Below, in pieces: positions 32,879 through 45,299 of a DNA stretch of 64,000 nt. Source of the stretch: Acanthacorydalis orientalis (lineage: Eukaryota > Arthropoda > Insecta > Megaloptera > Corydalidae); the NCBI GenBank assembly GCA_034766995.1, contig CM068317.1, positions 25,128,501 to 25,192,500 of the forward strand, in the 5' to 3' direction. Under the pieces are notes generated by a model that had not been told where the DNA came from, did not search any database, and saw nothing but the letters and a program-made list of their open reading frames with translations. Both the position numbers and the translations under genes were made by a program. Each line of letters begins with the position of its first letter. Within the stretch, counting starts at the first letter, position 1.

Positions 32879-34158
32879 TTTGGTTGGTACAAAAATAGTT
32901 GCGATTTTTACGTATCGAGTATAAAGACGCATATATAATTTAAAAATTATATTTATTTATCAAAATAAAGACCACTGATCTGCACACATTTCTTCAAACG
33001 TGAAACAAGTTTGTTTGTTCGTACAAGATAGAATTCTGGAGTCCTGGAATTGATGAACTCGGAAAAAGAACTTTGAGCTGATGAGTGATTTTTGAAAACC
33101 TTCTCTCGTAGGAAATTACTCAAATATTTCAAAAAATGATAATCTGTCGGAAACAGATCCTGAAAACAAGGTGGGTAAGGTAAGGTTGCATAATCCAGTT
33201 CATTTAATTTTTTTAAAGTCATTTAGACGTGTAGTCGGGTGTTGTCATGAAAAAGAAATTGTCATCTTCGATTGACTAATCCTGGCCATAAACGATACAA
33301 CTTCTCATGCATTTTTTCAATTCCGTGTCAATATTTTTCCGCAGTTATTGTTTCACCAGGATTTAAGAAGTTGTAGTGAATGATGCTCACTTTCCGACCA
33401 ACAAACAGTGACCATAATCTTTTTTTCACGAAGCTTCGGTTTAAGAAACTGTTATGGTGCTTCTCCTAAGTCTAACCACTGTGATGAACGTTTCAGATTA
33501 TTGTAGAGAATCCAATTTTCATCCCATGTGACAATGCGATTATGAAAAGGATCATTTTTGTTACGCAAAAGAAGCGCAGAGTAGACTTCGTATGGCCGAA
33601 TTACTTGACGTTCATTTAGTTCATACAGCATCCATTTATCCAGCTTTTTTATTTTTCCAATTAAACTCAAAAGTCGAACAACTGTTGAATGATCAACATT
33701 GAGTTCTTCTCCTACCTCTCGAGTAGTTTTACGTGAGTCCGCTTCAAGAATGGTTCTTAATTCATTATTGTCTATAGCTAAAAGACGTCTACGACCCTCC
33801 TCATCATCAAGGTTTTCGTTTCCATCACGAAATTTTTGGAACCAGTGTTGAGTTTATGTTCATTAATTGACTCGTCACCAAAAACAAATTTGATATTTCG
33901 AGCAATTTCTGTTACTTTATGTCCCAATTTAAACTCATAGAACAAAATGGCTCAAATTTGCTTTTTTCCATAATAATTTAACAAATTATATTCAACAATA
34001 CTAAAGAATGAAAACAATAGACACAAGCTGAAATCAGTAGTGGTAATTTTATTTTTTACAATGATATATCATATGACTATAGCAAAAAATAACAGTAACT
34101 AGAAAAATCGGCGCCAGACTTAAAATGATAAAAACCGCACTTTTTTGTACCAACATAA
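32879..34158 (-). mobile_element. Mariner transposon, family A, copy 2 (1280 bp)
   Basis: The inverted ends (left TTTGGTTGGTACAAAAATAG, right ...TTTTTTGTACCAACATAA) belong to the same family as 15421 and 57877. TA duplications are present at 32877-32878 and 34159-34160. Confidence 0.92.
32953..33971 (-). pseudogene. Mariner family A transposase pseudogene, copy 2
   Basis: The start is placed at the ATG ending at 33971 by homology; the stop is at 32953. Visible blocks: FKLG and a helix-turn-helix region near 33700-33930; KLDKWMLYELNERQ near 33640; IVTWDENWILYNN with the first catalytic Asp near 33510; NELDYATLPYPP then DLFPTDYHFLKYLSN (third Asp retained) near 33110-33200; and the C-terminal EFINSRTPEF. 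The HDN block near 33240 is disrupted, and several frameshifts occur. It cannot be active. Confidence 0.87.
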
Positions 34159-35039
34159 TATTTTAATTTTAAACTATCAAGACACATTATCCACAGTTTT
34201 TGTTATTAGTTCAAACTAACAATGTAAAATATGATATCATGAACACATTAAGTTTTAGATCAATATTTCTTATACTTTAATGTATTTTGGAAGCTAATGT
34301 ATTTGATTTCTAAAAGCAAAACTATGTCACTATGAAAATGTGTACTTCTTTTCTTACAACCAAAAATGTACATTGCCTGAATCGTGTTTCATGTATATTA
34401 TATTAAGAAAATACATGAAATAAAATTTATTTAGATATATACAACAAAGAATGAACGAAACATGACATTTTTCTTTTCAATACTTCATGTATTTTACAAA
34501 ATGTACTATCGTGTTCGAAAATATTATATTTTTCAAAAATCTAATATTTCTGTCCATAGGATGTTTTTTCATATCGAAAAAGATTTCTTAAAATTTACTC
34601 TGTTTATGTTTAATTTATAATCTGATACAAAATTTGATAAAACATTTTAATAAAAAAATGTTTGTGGTGTATGGAGAGTGGTTTAATTATAATATATTTT
34701 TTTTATTTATGCAAGTTCGTTAAGCAATAAGATAATTATTTTGTTACTAAAACGATATAATACTATTTAAAATAAAATTCAATATGTTGATAAACAAAAT
34801 TCTTTGTTGACTTAACTTTTTTTGAAAGTAGATACGTTTTACTCCTAAGCTGTAATTCAATATCATTAATTAATATTATATATTCGGTACCTAATATTTT
34901 ACATATGTGTAACTATTATATCAACTTCAATGCTTATAGTACATAGATATGATACTCATTAATCTGAAAAAATATATACATGACACTTATTTACACGAGA
35001 TACAAATATAATATATATGAAATACATATATCAATTAAC
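34159..35039. other. AT-rich spacer
   Basis: No feature recognised. Confidence 0.5.
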
Positions 35040-35228
35040 GTTAAAATATCTCTCTCGTATGCATCATCTGTCAGAGTTAACTCTTCTAGATTTGGTGTGC
35101 ACGTCGGGCTCCGTCAGTCACGTCGGTCGTTGCAGAAGTAGCTTCTCGAGTCAACATCGTCAATTTGTATATAATTTTATTTAATGTTATTCGACCGTAG
35201 CTCGACGAGTTCTCACCATCTTCACACC

Positions 35229-35300
<72 letters not shown>

Positions 35301-35690
35301 ATGATTGTGTGTATGTATGAGGATGGATGTGTGTATGAATATAGCAGACAGACAAATAGATAGACAGAGAATGTATGCGTCTGTGACTCTGTCGACAACG
35401 CCATCGTCGTCGTCGTCGTCGCTCATCTCGAACTTTTATTGTCAAAGTTTTGTTGTATCATCTGTTTAGTTTGATTGCACGGAAGTTTTTGCGCGCTTGA
35501 TATGCTGCTCGTTCGCTTCACGGTCGGGGATTTCACATTAAGTCGCGCGTATCCGGATACGGTGTTCCGTTGTGAAGGATTATTAGTTCGCTAATGAAAG
35601 GTACATGTGACACATGTTTCGAGATTAGGGTGAATCGTTTTTGTTGTTATAAACGGAGCTGCTGCTTTCGTTAACAACCACACATGCATA
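35040..35690. other. GC-richer island split by a microsatellite
   Basis: Two GC-richer halves (35060-35225 and 35300-35670) separated by the (AT)n tract 35240-35297, with (CATA)n on one side and GTGTGTATG-type sequence on the other. The right half holds CGTCGTCGTCGTCGTCG near 35402-35420. Open frames across it depend on the AT repeat and are not credible. Confidence 0.45.
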
Positions 35691-35692
35691 TA

Positions 35693-35696
<4 letters not shown>

Positions 35697-35766
<70 letters not shown>
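35697..35766. repeat. (AT)n microsatellite
   Basis: Interrupted AT run at the right border of the island. Confidence 0.95.
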
Positions 35767-35769
<3 letters not shown>

Positions 35770-36456
35770 TACTTCACTAAATAATATATCTAGCTTAGAA
35801 AATGCATAAAACATATTTGTGTTTTAGACTTCTTAATGTATAAATATAATATCGTATGCTACACGGCACGGTTCAGACACATAGTGTTTTGCACAGACTC
35901 AAGTATTTTTCATATCCATAACAGCTCAGTTGTAATCAGAATTAGTAATAATCTAAAGAATACTCGTCAGTGCCATCCACATCTTATTTTAATAGTTTAG
36001 AGTGCATAGTCTTGTATCTCTATTTCCTTTTATAAGATTTGTATTCTGTTCATGATTGATTTAAGTATAATTTCAGTACTAAAGGTTGTATGTACTTTCA
36101 GATTGAACGACATTTTTATCCGTTCGGTTTTAAATTATGCCTTTTCCAACATGTTATCATTTTTAACACAATTTTATTCGTACGTATTGACATCGTAGAT
36201 TTTTCAGTTAGATTGATTACTTATTAACAAATATTTTTTAACACATATGCAGCCGGAATATTTTTTATCGCCATCGCCCAAAGGCCGACATTTTTTGACA
36301 CAATTTGTGGATTCGCTATTTTATATTAAAATAACATAACTTTTAAATGATCACATATATTTTAAAGACATTTTGGGAAATTAAATGAAATCCAACAACA
36401 ACTCTTGCTCACGCATATACCATAATATTAAATTTTTAAATCAAATAATCAACAAA
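35767..36456. other. AT-rich spacer
   Basis: No feature recognised. Confidence 0.5.
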
Positions 36457-37021
36457 AGATCTGCCACTTGTATAGATTCTCTTGGTCCAGTCCTTATTTG
36501 GGGTCTGGCCTAAGAGTACCCTTGATTGACGGCAACAGTCAATCGTGAGCCACCATTTTGAGTATTCTGACTCGATCGACTTCCGAATGGCACCCTTGTC
36601 CCAGCATCTCGTTAACCCTACGAAGGGCTCTGGCCCCTTCACTACAGACCTGGCTCCTAATGAGGCCAGTCGGTCCGCTATTTCGGTCCCCCTTATGCCC
36701 GTATGATCCAGTACCCACAGAAGGTGAACCTCATTCTAAAAAGCCAGTCTTCCGAGAGCTATCTTGCATTCCAAAACCAACCTAGAAGTGGTGACATGGG
36801 AACCAAGTGCTCTCAGTGCTGCCTGACTATCTGAGCAGATGGTGATCCGTCTACCCCTGACTCCAAGTTCTTCTTGCCTCTGGACATATCCCAGAATAGC
36901 AATGACCTCGGATTGTAACACTGTAGCATACAGTCCAAGAAGGATAAATGCACCCCTCCCGTCCCTGCGGCAGTAATTCCCGCTCTAGACCTCCCCCCGT
37001 CCTGGAGCCATCTGTATACCA

Positions 37022-37022
<1 letters not shown>
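36457..37022 (-). pseudogene. LINE ORF2 fragment: RNase H domain
   Basis: The minus strand starts right at the (AT)n tract with VWYTDGSRTGGG, the first catalytic Asp motif of RNase H. After a frameshift it reads VLQSEVIAILG (catalytic Glu), ITICSDSQAALRALGS (second Asp) and IALGRLAF, then a TAG stop. It continues with the conserved His/Asp region and the linker LLGQTPNKDWTKRI, and breaks off at 36457. The overlapping part is highly similar to the LINE at 18990-19709. This copy extends further 5' but lacks the Cys-His knuckle and 3' end. Confidence 0.87.
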
Positions 37023-37024
<2 letters not shown>

Positions 37025-37068
<44 letters not shown>

Positions 37069-37070
37069 AC
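37025..37070. repeat. (AT)n microsatellite
   Basis: AT run directly at the upstream edge of the LINE RNase H fragment. Confidence 0.95.
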
Positions 37071-37571
37071 ATAAATTATGATTATATTAAAAAATCAAAC
37101 AAATAAATAATATGTTGCCCTCACAATGGTATTATTAGAATATATTATTATAATTAGTTTACAATGAACAAAGTGCATTAAAAGAACGAAAGGTGTGTTG
37201 CATGTGACACACGGACTGTATTATAAGTATCACTGCTCTAAATGTTTAATTAATATATAATGTGTATATATATATATATATATATATACATATGTATGTA
37301 TGTATATATGTATGTATGTATGTATATATGTATAATATTCAAGTACTTTTGAAATATTTTAAAAGAAATTAAACATTATTAAAAAATCTTTCCTATAGGA
37401 ACATAAAATATGATTATGGAAAAATGTTTAATTACTTACAAAAAAATATTGAAACAGTCGTCTTATACAACTTAACAATATTTGTCATCAAAAATGTTAG
37501 CTACTATTCTATAAAGTTTTGATACATTTTTATATTAATTAAAGTTTTTTAATTCTTCTTTCGAATGTATA

Positions 37572-37574
<3 letters not shown>
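37071..37574. other. AT-rich spacer with microsatellite
   Basis: Contains (AT)n/(TATG)n at 37265-37335. Otherwise no feature recognised. Confidence 0.5.

Positions 37575-37638
<64 letters not shown>
37575..37638. repeat. (AT)n microsatellite
   Basis: Pure AT run ending exactly where the LINE 3' piece begins. Confidence 0.95.
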
Positions 37639-37641
<3 letters not shown>

Positions 37642-37741
37642 CGAGACTTCCCGAGTAGTTTTGATCAAGTCGAGGGAAGGCATAATGGACCTCGAGTCTA
37701 AGTGCCGGGAGGCAAGATAGCTTCCTCCCCCCTCAAACATA
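37639..37741 (+). mobile_element. LINE 3'-end fragment
   Basis: About 100 bp nearly identical to the reverse complement of 19040-19136. It covers the last codons (CGAGACTTCCCGAGTAG gives the stop) and the short 3' untranslated region with GGCAAGATAGCTTCCTCCCC. It ends in CATAACCTAACCT and then (AT)n. Orientation is opposite to the RNase H piece 600 bp to the left. Confidence 0.88.
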
Positions 37742-37747
37742 ACCTAA

Positions 37748-37750
<3 letters not shown>

Positions 37751-37844
<94 letters not shown>

Positions 37845-37850
37845 ATATAT

Positions 37851-37903
<53 letters not shown>

Positions 37904-37951
37904 GTGTCTGTGTGTATGTGCATCTGAATGAATATATATATATATATATAC
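37751..37951. repeat. Long compound (AT)n/(TTTATA)n microsatellite
   Basis: About 150 bp of AT repeats interrupted by regularly placed TTTATA units, then a short GT stretch and a further AT run. The longest microsatellite block in the window. Confidence 0.97.
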
Positions 37952-37969
37952 AAATGTATTTATTTAATT

Positions 37970-38350
37970 AGCACAGTCATCCACGAAACTCGGGCACCAC
38001 ACACAAATGCTCCGAACATTGGTGCAGAGACTAAGGTGGAATTAGTATACGTATAGCTGCGATACATACAGGGCACAGAGCTTTCTCTTCGTGAGGATAT
38101 AAGTCAGAGTGCTAGAAATTCATCAATCACCTTTAATTCTATTCCCGAAGACATTTATTGATGAGGGAAGGTGTTCCAAAACAGACGATTAAAGACTATT
38201 CGGAACACTGGCGTCCGTGTTGAATAATTGGATTTCGTCCGACAGATGTTTTAAAATTACTACCCGTTATAAGTGGCGGGGTGGATCGACCAAACGGTTA
38301 GTTATATCGGCTGCGTGTGGCGCACAGATCAACTTTAACGGGTTTTTGTT
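37970..38350. other. GC-richer island, unexplained
   Basis: Less AT-rich block without open frame. It contains CACTGGCGTCCGTG near 38207-38221, which loosely resembles an LTR-retrotransposon primer-binding site preceded by an LTR end (ACAC/TGGCG), and GTGGCGGGGTGGATCGACC near 38272-38291. No LTR pair was found, so this stays unassigned. Confidence 0.3.
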
Positions 38351-38938
38351 TTTAAAAAAAAAAACAAACAAAACAAAATTACGCCGACCTTTTTGTGCTA
38401 TAAATTTTTTTTTTTGCAACTCAGTACATATTCTATATATTTTCAGCAAAATAAACCTCATTATACTCGTATATTGTAAAAAAAATGTTTAAAGTAGCCA
38501 AATTTATATTTATTCAATAAATAACTATATATTGAATAGAAAAAACTAACGAAAAATATCATTTTAGTTACATATTCAACAGTTTTCTTTTTATAAACTC
38601 TAACATATATGAAAAAAATAAATTAGTGTGTATATATATATATATATATATATATGAAAATGTCTTACAATTCAGATTCTGAACTCAATTCGAAATAACG
38701 AATATTTATCACAATACACTTAAAATGGAAATTTAACAGATAGTCTGAAGTGCATTTCAAATACCCCAAATCAATTTTTCTCGTACTAAGTAATTCAGTT
38801 CCACTTCATGTACTTTAGAATACCGTATGACCAATATGTTGAAATTGTTTTCAACGAACTTGATATTTGGTTAAAAATATTTTTTATCCTACTTGTCTAC
38901 ACATTTTTAATACAAAAAGGCAAAACAGATGTTTTTTA
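38351..38938. other. AT-rich spacer
   Basis: Contains a short (AT)n at 38631-38655. No gene recognised. Confidence 0.5.
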
Positions 38939-39515
38939 TTAGATTGGTAAGAAAATAATTGCGGGTTTATGACCTTCAAATTCATATACATTTTTCTGTT
39001 TTTTGATTTTCCTAGCTGTTTTAAGTGATCCAGAACTGTTAGATGGCTAACGCTTAACTTTTATGCAAGATCTCGTACTGTTGTGCATGGTTCTGATTCA
39101 ACTAAGGTCTTCAGTTGGTCGCTATGAACTGAAGAATAAAGCTTGTAGCCTTGTTCATCTTCAAGACTCTCGTCCATAGCATGACATTTTTGGAACCACC
39201 ATTGCATCATACATTCCTTAACAGTACCCACATCAAAAGCATCGTTTAGTTTATAAACAGTTTCTAATGATTTGCCACCAATTTGAACACGTATAAAAGA
39301 AATTGCTCTTATTTGCTTCTTTTCCACCTTTAATTCAATAGCCCAATTTGAAGCAAAATTAATAATAAAACCAAAGTCGATGTTAACAAAATACAGATTG
39401 ATAAATACACTTTAAAATTATATTGACATGAGTACGATGAAATGGCACTTTCATTGAAAAAAATTAAGATTACAATTCAGAAAACAAAAACCTGTTATTA
39501 TTTTCCTACCACCTT
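38939..39515 (-). mobile_element. Internally deleted mariner, family B (577 bp)
   Basis: TA duplications lie at 38937-38938 and 39516-39517. The ends TTAGATTGGTAAGAAAATAA and ATTATTTTCCTACCACCTTA are the family B repeats. On the minus strand an 88-codon frame (39061-39327) still reads the N-terminal DNA-binding part: IGGKSLETVYKLNDAFDVGT, then MQWWFQKC and ESLEDEQ. The sequence jumps from the helix-turn-helix region to the 3' end at about 38990-39003, the same junction as in the copies at 7246 and 55155. It could at most encode a truncated DNA-binding peptide. Confidence 0.88.
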
Positions 39516-40359
39516 ATAATTAATTTATACGTTTTTAGTTTCATATATTTTTTTCAAATAAAACTACATAAATATATTTTCATATCTGTTTAATTTTACA
39601 ATAGCAGTGAAATAAATTTATCACATTATGGTAACTTTAATATATTTTCAATTTTGGATATTTTCTCTTATTTTTGGCAATGATTTAACTTATGATTTTC
39701 TAAAATATAACTACTTCCTATTTTATGAAAGAAAATAATGATTTTAGTGCAATATACTTTAATTATCTTTTTACGTCTCGTAAAAATTATTTACTTAATC
39801 TTTATTATATATAAAATTATTTGTAGAGATTCATTTTATGTAACCATATAAGGCGAGTTTTTATGATAGTATATCGTTTAATGCATATAAATCTGCATAA
39901 TTTCATCGAAAAACTCAATTCATACACCTGGAGATGTTTTTTTTTTAAATTTTTCTGCTTCTGAACACGATTTTCTAATCCCATAATTCTTTTAAAAAGT
40001 ATCAAATAGTAGGCAATAGAAGTTTGATTCTTTTATGCTAAATATATATTATATTAAATAATACACTTTTCAAAGTAAATATAAATACAATGTAAGTAAT
40101 GATAAAAAGTTTAATTATTTATGCACTTTTGAACGATTTTATTGATCTTATTCTTAAATTAATAGCCAGTTAATTAACTAGCTTTATATTCTAAAAGTGA
40201 ATCGGAAAAATTCTGTACGTTGTTAAGCATTCATTTCCAAAATTAAAATATGCAAAAATGAATTTTTCGAAAGAACTGAGAGAACAATGGTTTGTATACG
40301 ATGAAATATTCATCCGGGAAGAAAAACACTACTACGTGGGTCTCCTGCTAGAAACTAAT
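39516..40359. other. AT-rich spacer
   Basis: No gene called. A 55-codon plus-strand frame at 40258-40425 (MNFSKELREQWFVYDE...) has mixed composition but no motif, and its length is expected by chance. Confidence 0.45.
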
Positions 40360-40900
40360 TATTTAAAAATCAGTTTTGTCGGCAACATGAAACGAATGTC
40401 GCACACACAAACGAGCACTGACTAGTGTTATTCTCGAGTACTTACAATGGTGCACGGAACAGAACAGCCAGAGGGATCGAAAAAAAGAAGCAGATCTCTC
40501 ATTGGAATGGGTTAGGAGCGTGGGTGGTACGTTAATAACCTCGAGGGTGTAAAAAAAAAATGATGACCGGATACACGCAGACTCTTTTTTCGCAGACGAC
40601 GATGACGACGCCGTACAAGCACATGCACACGCATCATCCACAATCCGGCGACATCAAACAGAAAGCACAAGTACTATTTAAAAAAAGTGGAGCTCTCGTG
40701 CGGCTCACTCACTTTTGTGCGGCGTCGTGACGCCGACGGAACAAGGGAACGGATGAATCCGTTTCAAAGAGTGCCTGTACGTGTTTGAAAGAAAACTGCT
40801 GCTTTGAGAACGGTATGAGAGGGAAATCAATTCATCCTTTCAGCAGGTTGATTCTTTTTCATCATTACACACACACAAACACATATCCCGCACGGAATTC
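40360..40900. other. GC-richer island
   Basis: CpG-containing block (40560-40800 the richest), with GACGACGATGACGACG near 40597-40612, leading into (CATA)n and the (AT)n tract 40901-40963. A 92-codon minus-strand frame is Ser/Ala/Cys-rich and unconvincing. Function unknown. Confidence 0.4.
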
Positions 40901-40910
40901 ATACATACAT

Positions 40911-40963
<53 letters not shown>
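40901..40963. repeat. (CATA)n-(AT)n microsatellite
   Basis: CATA units followed by pure AT at the right border of the island. Confidence 0.95.
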
Positions 40964-40966
<3 letters not shown>

Positions 40967-43879
40967 GAATTCACAATGTTTTAAAAAAGACAAAGAATAA
41001 AATAAGCGAAAAAATCCGACTTTTTTCGATTCATTTAAATCTTATACGAAGAATAATTTTAAGCGCATGCATTATTTTTAGATATTTTTTTACTTTTAAA
41101 TAATTAGCAGCATTAATTTTTGTAATGTATAAGAAGTGAATTCCCTTGTTTATTGTTTTTAAAATCATTTTAAAACAAAATAGTTTATAAAACGCTTATT
41201 TATTTAAATATTTAATTAACTTCAAACCGTCTGTCTGTTTTTTCAATTATTATGAATTTTTAAACTTCTAGTTATTCATATTGTAAAGGATAATAATTTT
41301 AAAGTTAGAAAATTTTAAATTTTAAAAGTATAGTTACTTTTTTGTATTATATCTCAAAAACCAATTTCAGAAAAAAGTAATCGACAAGTTCTTCTTCACA
41401 AGTTATTAACAACAATAATATTTTTGATCAAAAATGTTCAATAAATAAATATTGAAGAAATTTAAGTGTAGCTAATGCATATTTATTAATTAGGAGCCAA
41501 GGTACGCAAAAATCTAAAATATGGGTTGTTCTGTATTTTTATGTTCCGAGGTAATGAATTTATCATTGAAATATGTACAAGAAACTAAAAAAATATAATT
41601 ATTTATTGCACATTTTCGTTATTTTGAAATGAGAGAATAATTTATATCTGAAAGTGAATTTGTCATTCGTTCTAGAACTACATTGTAATTGAGAAATACG
41701 TCACATTGTGATGTACAATTAATAATAATTAACAGAAGTTTTCAATATTTTTGACGCTATTTAGTTTATTAATTTAAATATCTAATATAAGTTTAGTTCT
41801 GAAAAAAAAAACAATAATTTTATGAAAATATTTACATTTTCCTTTTTTTATTTTCAGTTGTTAAATTTAACAAGTAGAAATATATGTACGGAAACCACTT
41901 TAATACAGTAGAACATTTTAATTACTATCACAATTACTATGATCAAGTTTTAAGTACAATTTTTAAAATTTTAAATATACTTCATTGCTAATTCTCCATT
42001 TTAATCTTTTTTTTAAATCTCATGTACAAAAATATTTGTATTTTTATTACTATAGTTTATTAAAGATTTTTATGCATTTATTAAAACGAATTTTCTATCT
42101 TCTAGCATTTAGAATTATCTGATATAACTTTCAATTAATATTCGTCACTTTTATTATAATTAAAGAATATCGATTCCTTACTTTTTTTCAAATTGAATTC
42201 ATTTATTTTTGTATTACAGATATACAATCAATTATTGTCAGTATTATCAGAATTACACATCATTTTATAAAAAATCGTTATCCAAAATTTATTGTCATTC
42301 CTGTATACACTTTAAAAAACTTCATTCCATTAATTTTTTTCGCAAGTTTTTTGTCAAGAATGTTAAATATTTCAAGGATAGATTAAACATGAACAAAGCT
42401 TCGTACTAATACTGCTCGGTACTGGGGTGCTCCAGGCTAACAGTCAATATATGTGATTTAAAATTGGTACTTTGAACGAAATTACCTTAAACCATTTGTG
42501 ATTTAATCTTTATGAGATTTTAAATTAATTGAACAATTAAAAATCGTGTTTAAACTTTGAATTATTTATAAGCAGCTCTAGATAATAATTTCACCTTAAA
42601 GATGAACTTAATATTTAAAAAAAATATTTGAATTATTATTCATTTTCTCAAACATATAATCATTTGTTTTTAAAGAACACTCACTTCGAATATTGTAAGA
42701 TTTAAAAGTGGAAAGATAATAATGTAAGATATATAACTTTTTTTCTTTATAAATAAACATAAGGATGATTAACAAATTTACATAAACTAGTGTTCCAACA
42801 TTAAATTTATTTATTAAACGAACAGATGGAACAGAAATACAGGTTTTTCCAAATTTTGATTGAAACTGTCAAACGTACAATAATAGTTTAAGAAATATGA
42901 ATAAGTTCATAATCACAAATTATGATCTTACACAAGCCACAAAAAAAAATATAATGAAAAATGTTCGTTAGTTGATTATTGATCATTTTCATTGTTGATA
43001 ATGCACATTTTGATAACGATAATATCATTCTCAGACAGTAAAATACAGATTAATTTATTAAAAATTTCATAAATTTAGATTTCTGTTAATTCCATGCAAC
43101 ATCTCTCACCTCTTGTTCTCTCCGTACTAAACTAACACATTTAAATATTACTCACTTTTGTAAATCTCACTTTCGACTAATCGGTCGCCTTGTTGGGCTG
43201 GGTCATTAGGCTACCCACATTTTAAGTAACCAAAATTATACGTAACAGAAAGAAGATAGACAGGAAACAATAGATGATTAAGCATGATATAATAAGAAAG
43301 TTAAGGTTTTGATAGGTTTCTTAAATAAAATAATCTATGATAAATAGAAAACATTGAGAAAAGTCACATAGGAAAAATATTGGTTTAAAGAATTTATTTT
43401 AATGTGCAACGTACAAATTCAAAAGTAGCGAGAAAAGGGAAAAATAATGATAATAAAAATCTATTCTGTACTTCTTCAACTCTGAGTATAAGGTATAGCT
43501 ATTGATATGCCCATAAGAAACAGTTATAATAATTTATAATCGATTATTGAACATTTTTGACCAGATTTTTCATAATTGAGAAGTATAAAAAAGAACACAT
43601 TTTTAATATAACATTTTTTTAAGAAAACATAATTTCACAACGATAAAAATTATTGAATAATTTAAATTTTTAACTTATATATAATTTTACATTCATATCA
43701 ATCAGTTTATTTGATTTTTATTGTAATTTATACTTCGACTTGAAATATACAAAATGAAAGAATAAAAATACAAATCTAATACACAAATAGTTTTAAAAGT
43801 GAAATATGCTCAAAGGATTTTTTTATTTTCTACTAGATAACCATTTCTACAAAGTTCTATAATATCTCTAACGAAAAAT
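40964..43879. other. AT-rich desert
   Basis: Nearly 3 kb of background. A stretch at about 41620-41690 (GAGAATAATTTATATCTGAA and GTTCTAGAACTACAT) has a diverged relative in the same orientation at 62836-62895, so a small dispersed repeat is possible. No gene recognised. Confidence 0.5.
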
Positions 43880-44630
43880 ATACTTTACTGCTATCCAACT
43901 TCGTATTGATTCCCGACAGAATACTGAAAAGAGTAACACACTGACTTAATTTCATCCGGATGAGGTTTTTCCGAACCGCGATGCGCGACCCGTCGATCTC
44001 GACGTTGTGATCTTCGACCAGGCAGTTGTTCGGTAGGAAGGACATACAGACACATATACATACATACATACACATACACACATAACCTAACAGAAAGTAG
44101 AGGAAAAAACACATACACAGGCATACACTCACCGTTATTTTGGACCCGGTGAGAGATTTTATCTTTTTTATTAACCGTTATTTACTTTGATGAATTATAT
44201 TCTCCGGCAAAAACGGCCATTTAAAATAATTATTCTGTAGAGTGTAGTTAATTAAAGCGTTATCTCGGAACGCCGCTGTATATAATCCGCCGTTACAAGC
44301 TATGTCGCGCGAATCTTTTTTATTTTTTTCTCTGTGCTACACACGTACGCCACACACATTGATATACTTTTTTACGGTTTTATTTATTTTCGAAAAGAGG
44401 GCCTGCGCGTTTTTCCGTTACGACTTTATCAATGGAAACGAATGCACGATTTTTTTATTTGTCTTTCATTTTCTCCATTTCTGCATTTTCCTCTTTCGGG
44501 TTTCATATTAACTGTTTCAGCTTTTTTCGAGGCGCATTTAAAAAAAACTCTTGCACATTATTTGGTAAAATATAAACTTAACCTCATTCAACGTGATAAA
44601 AAAAGAATGAAAAGTAAACACTGTCACACA
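43880..44630. other. GC-richer island with splice-like signals
   Basis: The densest part is 43960-44050. On the minus strand a pyrimidine-rich acceptor-like stretch ending TTTCTGTTAG (about 44093) precedes three registers that stay open for 40-70 codons, one reading LPNNCLVEDHNVEIDGSR. A GGTGAGT donor-like site lies further upstream on the same strand (about 44128-44134). Because all registers are open, I cannot decide whether this is an exon. Function unknown. Confidence 0.3.
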
Positions 44631-44637
44631 TGCATGA

Positions 44638-44639
<2 letters not shown>

Positions 44640-44679
<40 letters not shown>

Positions 44680-44688
44680 TTATATATG
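44640..44688. repeat. (AT)n microsatellite
   Basis: AT run at the right border of the island. Confidence 0.95.
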
Positions 44689-45197
44689 AAAACGAGATAC
44701 AAAGACAAAAAATGGATAAAAAACGTTAATTTAAATTTTAATAAATTTATCAATTTGTTGTAAATTAATACTGTCTTAACATTTTTTAAATAAATTAATT
44801 TAAATTTGATATACGCACTTTTTGATATACTTTTTAATAAACACATTTGATTGACAATCTTTTGCTTAAGATTACTTCGATATATTTTGGATTTTGCAAC
44901 ATTTCTGCAAACAGTCCTTTTTTTATAAAAAAAAAATATATAATTTCTACTCTATTATTCTATATAAATTAACAGGTAATCCTTTAACTGTAACATTTTT
45001 CAAAATTTTGAATATATGTTTTTCTATTTTGTTGTATTTTTTTTAAAAAAATTATTACTTTATTTACATATTTACTTAGTTTTTATATTTTTAATAATTA
45101 TAAAACTTCTTTTATATATTTAGTTTAAATTTCAATTATTTTATATTTTTCTGTAAGAAGTGTAATAGAAAGGAAATTAATAATTCGTTTGAAAATA

Positions 45198-45231
<34 letters not shown>

Positions 45232-45260
45232 TTATTTATATATATATATATATATTTATT

Positions 45261-45299
<39 letters not shown>

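Noticed and set aside
37728..37750. AACCTAACCT, resembling insect telomeric TTAGG repeats
   Set aside because: Only two units, at the 3' end of a LINE fragment; more likely the element's own tail.
40258..40425. 55-codon plus-strand frame of mixed composition
   Set aside because: No motif, no homology recognised, and many frames of this length are expected by chance in 64 kb of AT-rich DNA.
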